Made by a program: the position numbers and the translations under genes. Of a stretch of DNA of 64,000 bases, positions 26,871-34,524 are shown in pieces. Source of the stretch: Arthrobacter sp. JZ12 (GTDB lineage Bacteria; Actinomycetota; Actinomycetes; Actinomycetales; Micrococcaceae); assembly GCF_035189165.1 (NCBI RefSeq), contig NZ_CP045246.1, positions 2,604,001 to 2,668,000 on the forward strand. The letters run 5' to 3'. A model generated the notes under the pieces. That model was not told the origin of the DNA and ran no database searches. It worked only from the letters and a program-made list of their open reading frames with translations. Position 1 is the first letter of the stretch. Every line of letters begins with the position of its first letter.

Positions 26871-27740
26871 CTAGTCATCCCAGGTGAAGAACCCCTGTCC
26901 GGACTTCCTGCCCAGCTCACCGCGCTCGACCTTTTCGCGCAAAATCCGTGGAGGCTCGAAGCGCTCGCCGAGGGTCGAAGCAAGGTATTCGGCAATGCCG
27001 AGGCGGACGTCGAGGCCCACGATGTCCGTGGTGCGCAGCGGACCAACCGAATGCTTGTAGCCAAGCTCCATCGCGGCGTCGATGTCCTCGGGCGAAGCCA
27101 CCCCTTCCTCCATCATGCGCATCGCTTCCAGTGCAATCGCCACGCCAAGTCGGGAGCTCGCGAAACCCGGCGCATCCTTGACCACCACGGGCGTCTTGCC
27201 CAAAGCTACTGCCCACTCCTGCGCGGCCCGCTTCAGCTCCGCCGAAGTGGCCGGCCCCAGCACCACCTCGATCAGCGCGGACGCCGGAACCGGGTTGAAG
27301 AAGTGCAGTCCGCAGAACCGCTCCGGGCGCTGCAGGGCTGCCGCGAGGTCGCCGATTGAAAGGGAGGAGGTGTTTGTAGCCAGCCACGCGGCGTCGTCGA
27401 CCACGTCCTCCACCGCGCGCAGGGCGGTCGATTTGAGATCGAAATCCTCCGGCACCGCCTCCACCACCAGGCCGCACGGCGCCAGGTGGGAGTAGTCCGT
27501 TGTGGTGGTCAGCCGACTCGAGAGCACGTCGAGGCTCTCCGAAGTCCCGCCCTTCGCGATGGTACGGTCCAGTGCCGCGATGACGCGGCCCCGGGCGGCT
27601 TCTGCCGCCTGCTCATTCTGCTCCACAATCACGACGACGGTGCCCGCGACACAGAATGCGTGCGCAATGCCTGCTCCCATCCGTCCGCCGCCAAGGACGC
27701 CGACGGTTCCCGGCAACGCATGCCTGCCCGAGGTGTTCAC
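26871..27740 (-). CDS. paaH: 3-hydroxyacyl-CoA dehydrogenase, PaaH-like
   Basis: NAD-dependent dehydrogenase of 289 residues that oxidises 3-hydroxyadipyl-CoA in the last steps of phenylacetate breakdown. It has an N-terminal Rossmann domain (GGGRMGAGIAHAF) and a C-terminal 3HCDH domain. The catalytic His lies in GLHFFNPVP, and SGQGFFTW ends the protein. The GTG start overlaps the paaF stop as GTGA. It is last in the paaJ-paaF-paaH operon. By length it is a stand-alone 3-hydroxybutyryl-CoA dehydrogenase type rather than a FadB fusion. Confidence 0.87.
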   Translation of the reverse strand: MNTSGRHALPGTVGVLGGGRMGAGIAHAFCVAGTVVVIVEQNEQAAEAARGRVIAALDRTIAKGGTSESLDVLSSRLTTTTDYSHLAPCGLVVEAVPEDFDLKSTALRAVEDVVDDAAWLATNTSSLSIGDLAAALQRPERFCGLHFFNPVPASALIEVVLGPATSAELKRAAQEWAVALGKTPVVVKDAPGFASSRLGVAIALEAMRMMEEGVASPEDIDAAMELGYKHSVGPLRTTDIVGLDVRLGIAEYLASTLGERFEPPRILREKVERGELGRKSGQGFFTWDD

Positions 27741-28519
27741 TTTTGCTTCTTTCGATCCGTGTCTTTGCTTGTAGTGTCTTTCCTCGTCAGATCCTTCTTC
27801 GTCAGGAATGCCTGCATGCGCTCGAACTTGGCGTCGGACTCGAAGAGGACCGCCTGGGCCAGCTGGTCGATCATGGGATGCGCATCCCGCGGCGCGGAGA
27901 AAACGCTCTTGGTGATGCGCGTGGCGAGCGGATCCTGGCGGGCAATGCGGTCGGCCAGTCCATGCGCGGCAGATAGGAGGTCTTCAACGGGGTGGATCCC
28001 AGTGATCAGCCGGGCGGCGAGCGCTTCCTCGGCGTCGAGGATTCGCCCGGCCAGAAGGATTTCCTTTGCGAGGGGCTCACCGACGAGTTCACGCAGCCGC
28101 CACGTTGCACCCGCCGCCGGGAGAATGCCCAACCCGGTCTCCGGATTGCCGATCTTCAGGCGGGGCGTGCCGATGCGAAAGTCCGCGGCGAAGGCCAGCT
28201 CCGCGCCCCCTCCCAGGGCGTAGCCGTCGAGGGCGGCGATGACCGGCATCGGAAGGCGGGCGATTCGGGTGAACAGTGTGGAGTTGATGCCTGCAAGCGC
28301 GTCGTCCCGCCGTCGTTCCCGTAGCTCGGCAATATCGGCGCCCGATGCGAAGACTCCCTCGGTGCCGGACAGGATCAGGATCCGCGGGTCCCGCTCGAGA
28401 TCAGCACAGACCGCATGAAGTTCGTCGACCATCTGCCGGTCAATGGCATTGCGCACCTCCGGCCGGTTCAGCTGCACGCTGAGACGGTCTGTGCCGGCGT
28501 CGATGACGAGGGCGTCCAC
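27737..28519 (-). CDS. paaF: Enoyl-CoA hydratase, PaaF-like
   Basis: Crotonase of 260 residues that hydrates 2,3-dehydroadipyl-CoA. The oxyanion-hole regions are SGADIAELRERR and DGYALGGGAELAFAAD, with the catalytic Glu in NPETGLGILP. The start is GTG 28519, which overlaps the thiolase stop by one base. The last 17 residues are a Lys/Asp/Thr-rich tail with a short repeat (TRKDTTSKDTDRKKQK) not seen in the core family. The PaaF assignment follows from operon position. Confidence 0.85.
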   Translation of the reverse strand: MDALVIDAGTDRLSVQLNRPEVRNAIDRQMVDELHAVCADLERDPRILILSGTEGVFASGADIAELRERRRDDALAGINSTLFTRIARLPMPVIAALDGYALGGGAELAFAADFRIGTPRLKIGNPETGLGILPAAGATWRLRELVGEPLAKEILLAGRILDAEEALAARLITGIHPVEDLLSAAHGLADRIARQDPLATRITKSVFSAPRDAHPMIDQLAQAVLFESDAKFERMQAFLTKKDLTRKDTTSKDTDRKKQK

Positions 28520-29730
28520 TACACGCGCTCCACCAGCATTGCGGTGCCCTGTCCGACGCCGACGCACATCGTGGCCAATCCGAGGCGACCACCCTCCCGC
28601 TCGAGGCGGCCGAGCAGGGTGATGGCGATGCGTGAACCCGAAGACCCGAGTGGATGTCCGAGGGCGATGGCGCCGCCGTCGCGGTTGACGATCTCCTCAT
28701 CGAGCCCGAGCCGGCGTATGCACGCAAGGGACTGGGTGGCGAAGGCCTCATTGAGTTCGACGGCGTCCAGGTCGCCGATCTTCCGGCCGGCCAGACCGAG
28801 TGCCTTCTGGGTGGCCGGCACGGGGCCGATTCCCATCACTTCGGGCGGTACGCCTGCTGAGGCGCCGGCAACGATGCGTGCCCGGGGAGCGAGCCCGAGC
28901 CGGTCCACAGCGGCGCCCGAGGCGACAATCACGGCTGAGGCGCCGTCGTTCAGCGAGCTCGAGTTGCCGGCAGTAACCACCCCCTCCTTCGAGACAACCG
29001 GTTTGAGGCCGGCGAGCGCCTCACGTGTGGTGTCCCGCCGTGGTCCCTCGTCGGTGTCTACCGTGACGTTTTTCTTCCCGTGGTGGGTCTGGACGGGGAC
29101 AATCTCGTCGGCGAAGCGGCCCGCATCAATCGCCGCAACGGCCCGCTGGTGCGAGCGGAGCGCAAAGGCATCGGCGTCCTCCCGGGAAATGCCGTCAACG
29201 CGGGCAACCTCCTCTGCCGTCTCGGGCATGGAGAAGGTTGTCTTCTCCTGGGCGGCGAAGGTGGGGTTGGTGAAGCGCCAGCCGATCGAAGTGTCGAAGA
29301 CTGCGCCGGGCTTGGCGAACGCCGTCGTTGGCTTTTCCATCACCCAGGGCGCGCGGCTCATGGATTCGACGCCACCGGCGAGAACGACGTCGGCCTCTCC
29401 CGCCTTGATCATCGAGGAGGCGAGGATGATGGCGGACAGGCCGGAGGCGCAGAGCCGGTTCACGGTGATTCCGGGAATCGTGGCGGGCAGGCCGGCAAGC
29501 AGGGCGGCCATGCGGGCGACGTTGCGGTTTTCCTCGCCGGCGCCGTTGGCGTTTCCGAGGATCACTTCGTCGATGGCTTCGGGGTCGAGCCCGGCGCGGG
29601 CTACGGCTTCCCGGACCGTCAGAGCGGCCAGATCGTCGGGCCGAACGGTCGCGAGCGATCCTCCGTACCGTCCTATGGGCGTCCGGACCCCGCCCACCAG
29701 AAACGCCTCGGGCATGCCCGCCTCCGTCAT
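28519..29730 (-). CDS. paaJ: 3-oxoadipyl-CoA thiolase, PaaJ-like
   Basis: Thiolase of 403 residues that splits 3-oxoadipyl-CoA and related intermediates to acetyl-CoA and succinyl-CoA. The nucleophile Cys lies in RLCASGLSA, the catalytic His in [14 protein letters not shown], and the second Cys in [11 protein letters not shown]. Two starts are well supported: ATG 29730 (AAGGA upstream) and ATG 29715 (GGAGG upstream). The longer open frame begins at the operator and is not the start. It heads the operon paaJ-paaF-paaH. Confidence 0.9.
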   Translation of the reverse strand: MTEAGMPEAFLVGGVRTPIGRYGGSLATVRPDDLAALTVREAVARAGLDPEAIDEVILGNANGAGEENRNVARMAALLAGLPATIPGITVNRLCASGLSAIILASSMIKAGEADVVLAGGVESMSRAPWVMEKPTTAFAKPGAVFDTSIGWRFTNPTFAAQEKTTFSMPETAEEVARVDGISREDADAFALRSHQRAVAAIDAGRFADEIVPVQTHHGKKNVTVDTDEGPRRDTTREALAGLKPVVSKEGVVTAGNSSSLNDGASAVIVASGAAVDRLGLAPRARIVAGASAGVPPEVMGIGPVPATQKALGLAGRKIGDLDAVELNEAFATQSLACIRRLGLDEEIVNRDGGAIALGHPLGSSGSRIAITLLGRLEREGGRLGLATMCVGVGQGTAMLVERV

Positions 29731-29768
29731 CGTCGTCCTTGTCGCGAGGTCCTGCTGAAGGCGGCGCA

Positions 29769-29792
29769 ATTACTGACCGCTCGTTCTATAAA
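29769..29792. promoter_or_regulatory. PaaR-type operator upstream of paaJ
   Basis: A third copy of the 24-bp operator, with left half ATTACTGACCG and a weak right half CGTTCTATAAA, lies 38 bases before the thiolase start. Confidence 0.7.
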
Positions 29793-29909
29793 GAATCGCA
29801 TGGGCCGTGTGGGCGGTCAACCGCTTGCGGTATGCCCACTCCATCTGCATGTATTGCATTCAACGGCCGCACAAAGGAGTGCCCATGCAACCATTCCCTC
29901 TCAGTGGGC

Positions 29910-30149
29910 AGGCTCCTGGTCCGGCGCCTGCGCGGACGTTATGGCCTGGTTACAGGACTCATAGGCGGTCTGCCAACCAAGGAAGGCTTCAACCACATGG
30001 TGAAGTGGCTTGCGGAGGGAAAGCTGAGCCCGCACGTTGCCGCAACCTTTGACCTTGCCCAAATCCGCGAGGCACACCAGATGAGCGAAACCGGCAGGAC
30101 GGTGGGCAAGATTGCCGTCCGCATCCCGCCTGCTGCCCAGCATCCATAG
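29910..30149 (+). pseudogene. 3' relic of a medium-chain dehydrogenase/quinone oxidoreductase
   Basis: The frame reads as the C-terminal 60-70 residues of a zinc-independent MDR-type oxidoreductase: GLIGGLPTKEG, then VKWLAEGKLSPHVAATFDL, AQIREAHQMSETGRTVGKI and AVRI. This pattern (LHV.A...A..AH...E.....GK) is the last helix and strand of the MDR fold. No cofactor-binding domain is present upstream, where the paaJ operator and promoter lie. It therefore looks like a gene remnant left by deletion. The 444-base region 29731-30174 otherwise holds only the paaJ operator. Confidence 0.6.
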
Positions 30150-30174
30150 CAGGCGGCTGAACCCGCGCGAGCCC

Positions 30175-30384
30175 CTACTCCTCCAACCGGAATCCCAGTT
30201 TCACCGTCACCTGCCAGTCGGCGACCGCCCCATCAACCAGATGCCCTCGAATTTCCCGAACCTCGAACCAGTCCAGGTTGCGCAGCGTCTTTGAAGCCTG
30301 CGTAACCGCATTGGTGACTGCGGCGTCGACACCGTCCGGTGATGTTCCAACAACTTCCGAGATGCTGTAGGTGTGGTTCGCCAT
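30175..30384 (-). CDS. Dodecin
   Basis: Flavin-storage protein of 69 residues that forms a hollow dodecamer in the cytoplasm. The family pattern is clear: SISEVVGTSPDGVDAAV, then LRNLDWFEVREIRGHL and the C-terminal YQVTVKLGF-like strand (WQVTVKLGFRLEE). The Trp of LDWFEV is the residue that stacks on the flavin. Length matches the family. AGGAGGAAGC precedes the ATG as a strong ribosome binding site. Confidence 0.92.
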   Translation of the reverse strand: MANHTYSISEVVGTSPDGVDAAVTNAVTQASKTLRNLDWFEVREIRGHLVDGAVADWQVTVKLGFRLEE

Positions 30385-30548
30385 GCTTCCTCCTCAGTTG
30401 GACGCCCGAGTCCCTTGGCGGCGCGGGTGTGTGCCACGCTAGTCCGCTCCCCCGCTGCGGTCCAGACCCGGCTGCGCGGATGGGGAGGGCCTCTTCGCGA
30501 GCGGCCGGCTTTCATTGAGGACGACGGCGGCGCCGGGCAAACTTTCAA

Positions 30549-30573
30549 CTTCAGGACAAGATCCGTCCTGAAG
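30549..30573. promoter_or_regulatory. Inverted repeat upstream of the VOC gene
   Basis: Perfect 9-bp arms CTTCAGGAC and GTCCTGAAG around a 7-base spacer lie 40 bases before the VOC start codon. Symmetry and position suggest an operator. The region 30385-30612 holds nothing else I can name. Confidence 0.4.
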
Positions 30574-30600
30574 GCACTGGCCCGCGCACTCCGTGGTTCC

Positions 30601-30606
30601 TAGGCT
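30601..30606 (+). promoter_or_regulatory. -10 element for a leaderless mRNA
   Basis: TAGGCT lies exactly 6 bases before ATG 30613, without a ribosome binding site. Confidence 0.5.
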
Positions 30607-30612
30607 CGGCGC

Positions 30613-31050
30613 ATGGCATACAACATTCAGGTAGCGATTGACTGCGCAGACGCCCACGCCCAAGCTGACTGGTGGGCCGAGACCCTCGGTTGGGTAGTTG
30701 AACCCACCAACCAGGACCTCATCGATGAGATGCTGGCGGCCGGGTACGCAAAGGAAAGCGATGTCATCGAGCACAACGGGGTCCGAGTCTGGAAGGACGG
30801 TGCCGCAATCTGCCGCCCGGACGAGGTGGGCATGAAAGGCCGGCAGCGGGTGCTGTTCCAGCCGGTACCCGAACCGAAGACGGTCAAGGACCGGATTCAT
30901 CTGGACATCAACCTCGACGGCGACGACAAGGACGCGCTGCGCTCCGCCTTGGAAAAGCGCGGGGCGAAATTCCTCTACCAGGCCAACCAGGGCCCGCACG
31001 TCTGGTACACGATGACAGACCCCGAGGGCAACGAGTTCTGCATCGGTTAG
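30613..31050 (+). CDS. VOC-family glyoxalase-like protein
   Basis: Vicinal-oxygen-chelate fold protein of 145 residues with two beta-alpha-beta-beta-beta modules (IQVAIDCADAHAQADWW at the start, IHLDINLDGDDKDAL in the middle, TDPEGNEFCIG at the end). It resembles Glyoxalase_6-type proteins of actinobacteria, which include bleomycin-binding and dioxygenase-like members. The putative metal ligands would be His in IHLDI and Glu in GNEF. No function can be assigned beyond the fold. Confidence 0.82.
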   Translation: MAYNIQVAIDCADAHAQADWWAETLGWVVEPTNQDLIDEMLAAGYAKESDVIEHNGVRVWKDGAAICRPDEVGMKGRQRVLFQPVPEPKTVKDRIHLDINLDGDDKDALRSALEKRGAKFLYQANQGPHVWYTMTDPEGNEFCIG

Positions 31051-31091
31051 CCGGGAAGGTTCCGCTTTGAAGTGACCCCCGCTTCCGAAGC

Positions 31092-31097
31092 TAGACT
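31092..31097 (+). promoter_or_regulatory. -10 element for menB
   Basis: TAGACT lies 6 bases before GTG 31104. TTGAAG at 31067-31072 could be the -35, but the 19-base spacing is long. Confidence 0.5.
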
Positions 31098-31103
31098 CGA
31101 TTG

Positions 31104-32111
31104 GTGACCATTGACCTCCCAGTGCGAGTATCAGACACCTTCGACCCTGCCCGGTGGAGGCTGGTTGAGGGGTTCGAGGACCTGGTGGATGTTACGTACC
31201 ACCGTCAGGTAGAACGCAGCCAGGAAGAACGCAGCCAGGTAGAACGCAGCCAGGTAGAACGCAGCCCTGAGGGCACCATGCGCGACCTGCCTACTGTCCG
31301 CATCGCGTTCAACCGTCCTGAAGTCCGTAACGCATTTCGGCCCGGCACAGTCGACGAACTGTACCGCGTGATGGATCACGCGCGGATGACCCCCGATGTC
31401 GCCACGGTTCTCCTGACGGGCAACGGCCCGTCCCCCAAGGACGGCGGCCACTCGTTCTGTTCCGGTGGGGACCAGCGGATTCGGGGGCGTGACGGTTATC
31501 GATACGTAGTACAGAACGGGGAGGGCGAGACCCGGGAGACCATCGACCCGGCCCGCGCCGGCAGGCTGCACATCCTCGAGGTCCAGCGACTGATGCGAAC
31601 CATGCCCAAGGTGGTCATCGCCGTCGTGAACGGCTGGGCGGCCGGCGGCGGGCACAGCCTGCACGTTGTCGCTGACCTCACGCTTGCCTCGCGGCAGCAC
31701 GGCAAGTTCAAGCAGACCGACGCGACGGTGGGCAGCTTCGATGCCGGATATGGTTCGGCCCTGTTGGCACGGCAGATCGGGCAGAAGCGCGCACGCGAGA
31801 TCTTCTTCCTGGCCCGTGAGTACTCGGCCGAGCAGATGGTGGCGATGGGTGCGGTGAACGAGGCAGTCGATCATGAACGGCTCGAGGAAGTGGCCCTCGA
31901 GTATGCAGCGGACATCGCGCGCCAGAGTCCGCAGGCCATCCGGATGCTCAAGTTCGCGTTCAACCTGGCTGATGACGGCCTGGCCGGCCAGCAGGTGTTT
32001 GCCGGCGAAGCGACCCGCATGGCCTACATGACCGATGAAGCGGTTGAGGGCAAGGAGGCGTTCCTCGAGAAACGCAGTCCCGACTGGTCCAACTTCCCCT
32101 ACTACTTCTAG
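31104..32111 (+). CDS. menB: 1,4-dihydroxy-2-naphthoyl-CoA synthase MenB
   Basis: Crotonase-fold ring-closing enzyme of menaquinone synthesis, 335 residues. Family motifs are CSGGDQRIRGRDGYRY, GWAAGGGHSLHVV and the Asp-containing DATVGSFDAGYGS; the C-terminal SPDWSNFPYYF is typical of MenB. GTG 31104 is chosen because TAGACT lies six bases upstream (a TTG one codon earlier is the alternative). Residues about 35-54 are encoded by four 15-bp tandem repeats (VERSQ units) inserted before the crotonase core. menE follows after 6 bases, then menA, so the three form an operon. Confidence 0.93.
   Translation: MTIDLPVRVSDTFDPARWRLVEGFEDLVDVTYHRQVERSQEERSQVERSQVERSPEGTMRDLPTVRIAFNRPEVRNAFRPGTVDELYRVMDHARMTPDVATVLLTGNGPSPKDGGHSFCSGGDQRIRGRDGYRYVVQNGEGETRETIDPARAGRLHILEVQRLMRTMPKVVIAVVNGWAAGGGHSLHVVADLTLASRQHGKFKQTDATVGSFDAGYGSALLARQIGQKRAREIFFLAREYSAEQMVAMGAVNEAVDHERLEEVALEYAADIARQSPQAIRMLKFAFNLADDGLAGQQVFAGEATRMAYMTDEAVEGKEAFLEKRSPDWSNFPYYF
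31207..31266 (+). repeat. 15-bp tandem repeat inside menB
   Basis: Four direct copies of AGGTAGAACGCAGCC, the second with one T to A change, keep the reading frame and encode repeated VERSQ-like pentapeptides. The unit length is a multiple of three, so copy-number change would not break menB. Confidence 0.9.
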
Positions 32112-32117
32112 GCTTCG

Positions 32118-33251
32118 ATGGAACTCCTTCCCGTCCACACCGCCCCCGGATACAACCCGCACGCTCTTCTGGAGCCCCTCGCCGCTGCACTTGCAGGTGA
32201 GGGTCCGGCAGTCGCCCCACACGCCGATGCGCATCAGCCCTTCGACGGCGAGCTCCCCAACGACGAGATTGCCGCCGTGCTCAGCACCTCCGGATCCACG
32301 GGCATGCCCAAGCAAACGATGCTGAGCGTCGACGCCCTCGCCGCCTCCGCAATGGGCACCGCTTATGCGTTGAAGGCTGAGGGTCAGTGGCTGCTCACGC
32401 TTCCGGTTCATTACGTTGCCGGGTTCCAGGTGCTGGTGCGCTCGCTCTACGCCGGAACCCGCCCGTGGGCAATGGATCTCGCAGACGGTTTCACCCCGGA
32501 AGGCTTCACCCAGGCCGCCGCTGAATTGACCGACAGGGTCCGGTTCACCTCACTCGTCCCCACCCAGCTGCACCGGCTGTTGGAGGACCCGTCGCCGGAA
32601 ACAATCAAGGTCCTGCAGCGGTTCAATGCCATCCTGCTGGGCGGCGCGGCCGTCACCGATGCCCTGCGCGAAAAGGCCCGTAGCCACGGGCTGAAAATCG
32701 TGCGCACCTACGGCATGAGTGAGACCTGCGGCGGATGCGTTTACGACGGCGTCCCCCTGGACGGAGTCGAACTCACCACTGAAGAGGGCCGCCTCTGGAT
32801 CAGCGGCCCGGTCCTGGCCGAAGGCTATCTCGGCAAGCCGGAGCTGACTCGGGAGAAGTTCCCCTTCAATTCGGGCCGGCGCTGGTTCCGCACTGACGAC
32901 GACGGGACTGTGGAGGACGGCGTCCTCACCGTTCGCGGCCGGATGGACGATGTCATCATCACAGGGGGCCTGAAGGTCTCCGCAACCGCGGTCGCCAGCG
33001 TCCTGGAGGGCATGGATGGCGTCAGTGAAGCATTGGTGCTCGGGATAGCGCACCCGGAGTGGGGCGCGCAGGTGGCTGCCGCCGTCGTCGGCTCCGTCAA
33101 TCCGGACGCGGTCCGCCGCCACGCGCAGGACCAACTGGGGTCGCACGCCGCTCCGAAGATCGTGCTGACCCTCGATCGGCTGCCTATGCTGCCTAACGGG
33201 AAGCCGGACCGGCTGGCCGTGCGGGCGCTGTTTGAGCAGACCGCGCTGTAA
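32118..33251 (+). CDS. menE: o-Succinylbenzoate-CoA ligase MenE
   Basis: Adenylate-forming ligase of 377 residues that activates o-succinylbenzoate for MenB. The P-loop STSGSTGMPK is at about residue 62, the YGMSETCGG motif at about 200 and the hinge and Lys regions in RTDDDG, GRMDDVIITGG and PNGKPDR at the C-terminus. It is shorter than typical 450-550 residue ligases at the N-terminus, as is usual for actinobacterial MenE. It lies between menB and menA in the operon. Confidence 0.92.
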   Translation: MELLPVHTAPGYNPHALLEPLAAALAGEGPAVAPHADAHQPFDGELPNDEIAAVLSTSGSTGMPKQTMLSVDALAASAMGTAYALKAEGQWLLTLPVHYVAGFQVLVRSLYAGTRPWAMDLADGFTPEGFTQAAAELTDRVRFTSLVPTQLHRLLEDPSPETIKVLQRFNAILLGGAAVTDALREKARSHGLKIVRTYGMSETCGGCVYDGVPLDGVELTTEEGRLWISGPVLAEGYLGKPELTREKFPFNSGRRWFRTDDDGTVEDGVLTVRGRMDDVIITGGLKVSATAVASVLEGMDGVSEALVLGIAHPEWGAQVAAAVVGSVNPDAVRRHAQDQLGSHAAPKIVLTLDRLPMLPNGKPDRLAVRALFEQTAL

Positions 33252-33297
33252 GGCACTGAAGTTAGAAGCAAGCAGGCACAGATTTTGAAGGAGTACC

Positions 33298-34182
33298 GTG
33301 GCCACAGCTGCGCAATGGGTTGAGGGTGCCCGTCCCCGCACACTCCCGATGGCGATAGCTCCCGTAATAATCGGCAGCGCCGCAGCGTTCGAACTGGGTG
33401 GCTTCAAGCCCGTCAATGCCGTATTGGCTGCGCTTGTCGCAATACTGCTGCAGATCGGGGTGAACTATGCGAACGACTACTCCGACGGGATCCGGGGGAC
33501 TGACGACGACCGTGTCGGCCCGCTTCGGCTGACCGGCTCGGGCGCGGCCGAACCCTCTCACGTGAAGTGGGCCGCATTCGGGTGCTTCGCTCTGGCGATG
33601 CTTGCGGGCATTGTTCTTGTGGTGCTGTCGCAGGCGTGGTTCCTGCTGCTGGTGGGACTGGGCTGCGTCGCTGCCGCCTGGGGCTACACAGGGGGACGGA
33701 ACCCGTACGGCTACCTTGGGCTCGGAGACCTGTTTGTCTTCGTCTTCTTCGGCCTGGTGGCAACGCTGGGGACCACCTACACGCAGGCCGGCACGGTGAG
33801 CGGGCCGGCCTGGATCGGGGCGATCAGTACGGGAATCTTCGCCATGGCCCTGCTCATGGCCAACAACGTGCGCGACATCCCCACGGACCGGGAGGCTGGA
33901 AAGCTCACCCTGGCGGTCCGGCTGGGCGACACCGCTGCCCGCATCAGCTACGTGATGATGCTCGCGGTTGCACTGCTGCTTCCGCTGTTCCTCATCTACG
34001 ACCACCCGTGGGTGCTGCTGGTCCTGCTGTTGACGCCGCTGTGCCTGATGCCGAGCTGGCTGATGCTCAACGGCAAGAAAGGGCGCAGCCTCATTCCCGT
34101 GCTCAAGCAGACCAGCATCATAAATCTGGGCTTCAGCGTGCTCTTTGCGGTGGGACTGGTGCTGTCCGGCGGGCTGGCCTGA
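33298..34182 (+). CDS. menA: 1,4-dihydroxy-2-naphthoate polyprenyltransferase MenA
   Basis: Membrane prenyltransferase of 294 residues that joins dihydroxynaphthoate to a polyprenyl chain. The first Asp-rich motif is NYANDYSDGIRGTDDDR and the second is DIPTDREAGKLTLAV; about eight hydrophobic helices surround them. GTG 33298 is preceded by GAAGGAG 5 bases away. It ends the menB-menE-menA operon and converges with the DUF4229 gene. Confidence 0.93.
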   Translation: MATAAQWVEGARPRTLPMAIAPVIIGSAAAFELGGFKPVNAVLAALVAILLQIGVNYANDYSDGIRGTDDDRVGPLRLTGSGAAEPSHVKWAAFGCFALAMLAGIVLVVLSQAWFLLLVGLGCVAAAWGYTGGRNPYGYLGLGDLFVFVFFGLVATLGTTYTQAGTVSGPAWIGAISTGIFAMALLMANNVRDIPTDREAGKLTLAVRLGDTAARISYVMMLAVALLLPLFLIYDHPWVLLVLLLTPLCLMPSWLMLNGKKGRSLIPVLKQTSIINLGFSVLFAVGLVLSGGLA

Positions 34183-34200
34183 CTTCCGCGCGTCCGGGAA

Positions 34201-34494
34201 CTACGGCTGACGCCGGTCCGAGTTGACCGGCGTATTGGGGTCAAGCGAATCCTCCGCGTTTGCATCCCTGAGCTCGTGGGCGTTGCGGACCGGCGGTGCA
34301 CCGTCGCGGAAGCGCCGCTGCAGCGAAGCCGCCGCCTTGTTACGCATGTCGCGGAAGAACAGGTAGGTTACACACCACGCCAGAATGCCGGCGGCGATGA
34401 TCGAGAAGATTGCGCCGAGGCCCAGCGAGTAACAGATAACGAAGAACACCGCGACGAGGCCGAGGCGAAGAGCGGTGAATTTGAGGAAAGGCAC
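34201..34494 (-). CDS. DUF4229 membrane protein
   Basis: Small membrane protein of 97 residues with two hydrophobic helices (about 8-25 and 27-46), a cytoplasmic RDMRNKAAASLQRRFRDG segment and a polar tail. The DUF4229 family is found in actinobacteria; its function is unknown, and its place beside menA may reflect a link to quinone or envelope biology. The start is GTG 34494 with TAAACT exactly 6 bases upstream, a leaderless arrangement. Confidence 0.8.
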   Translation of the reverse strand: MPFLKFTALRLGLVAVFFVICYSLGLGAIFSIIAAGILAWCVTYLFFRDMRNKAAASLQRRFRDGAPPVRNAHELRDANAEDSLDPNTPVNSDRRQP

Positions 34495-34500
34495 GTCCCA

Positions 34501-34506
34501 AGTTTA
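34501..34506 (-). promoter_or_regulatory. -10 element for a leaderless mRNA
   Basis: TAAACT on the minus strand lies 6 bases before GTG 34494. It is only 6 bases away from the oppositely directed TACAAT of the next gene. Confidence 0.5.
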
Positions 34507-34512
34507 CTCGCC

Positions 34513-34518
34513 TACAAT
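34513..34518 (+). promoter_or_regulatory. -10 element for a leaderless mRNA
   Basis: TACAAT lies 6 bases before ATG 34525, back to back with the DUF4229 promoter. Confidence 0.55.
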
Positions 34519-34524
34519 TGATGC

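Noticed and set aside
30385-30612. A small protein gene between dodecin and the VOC gene
   Set aside because: Frames in this region have no ribosome binding site, no TANNNT element and no recognisable sequence.
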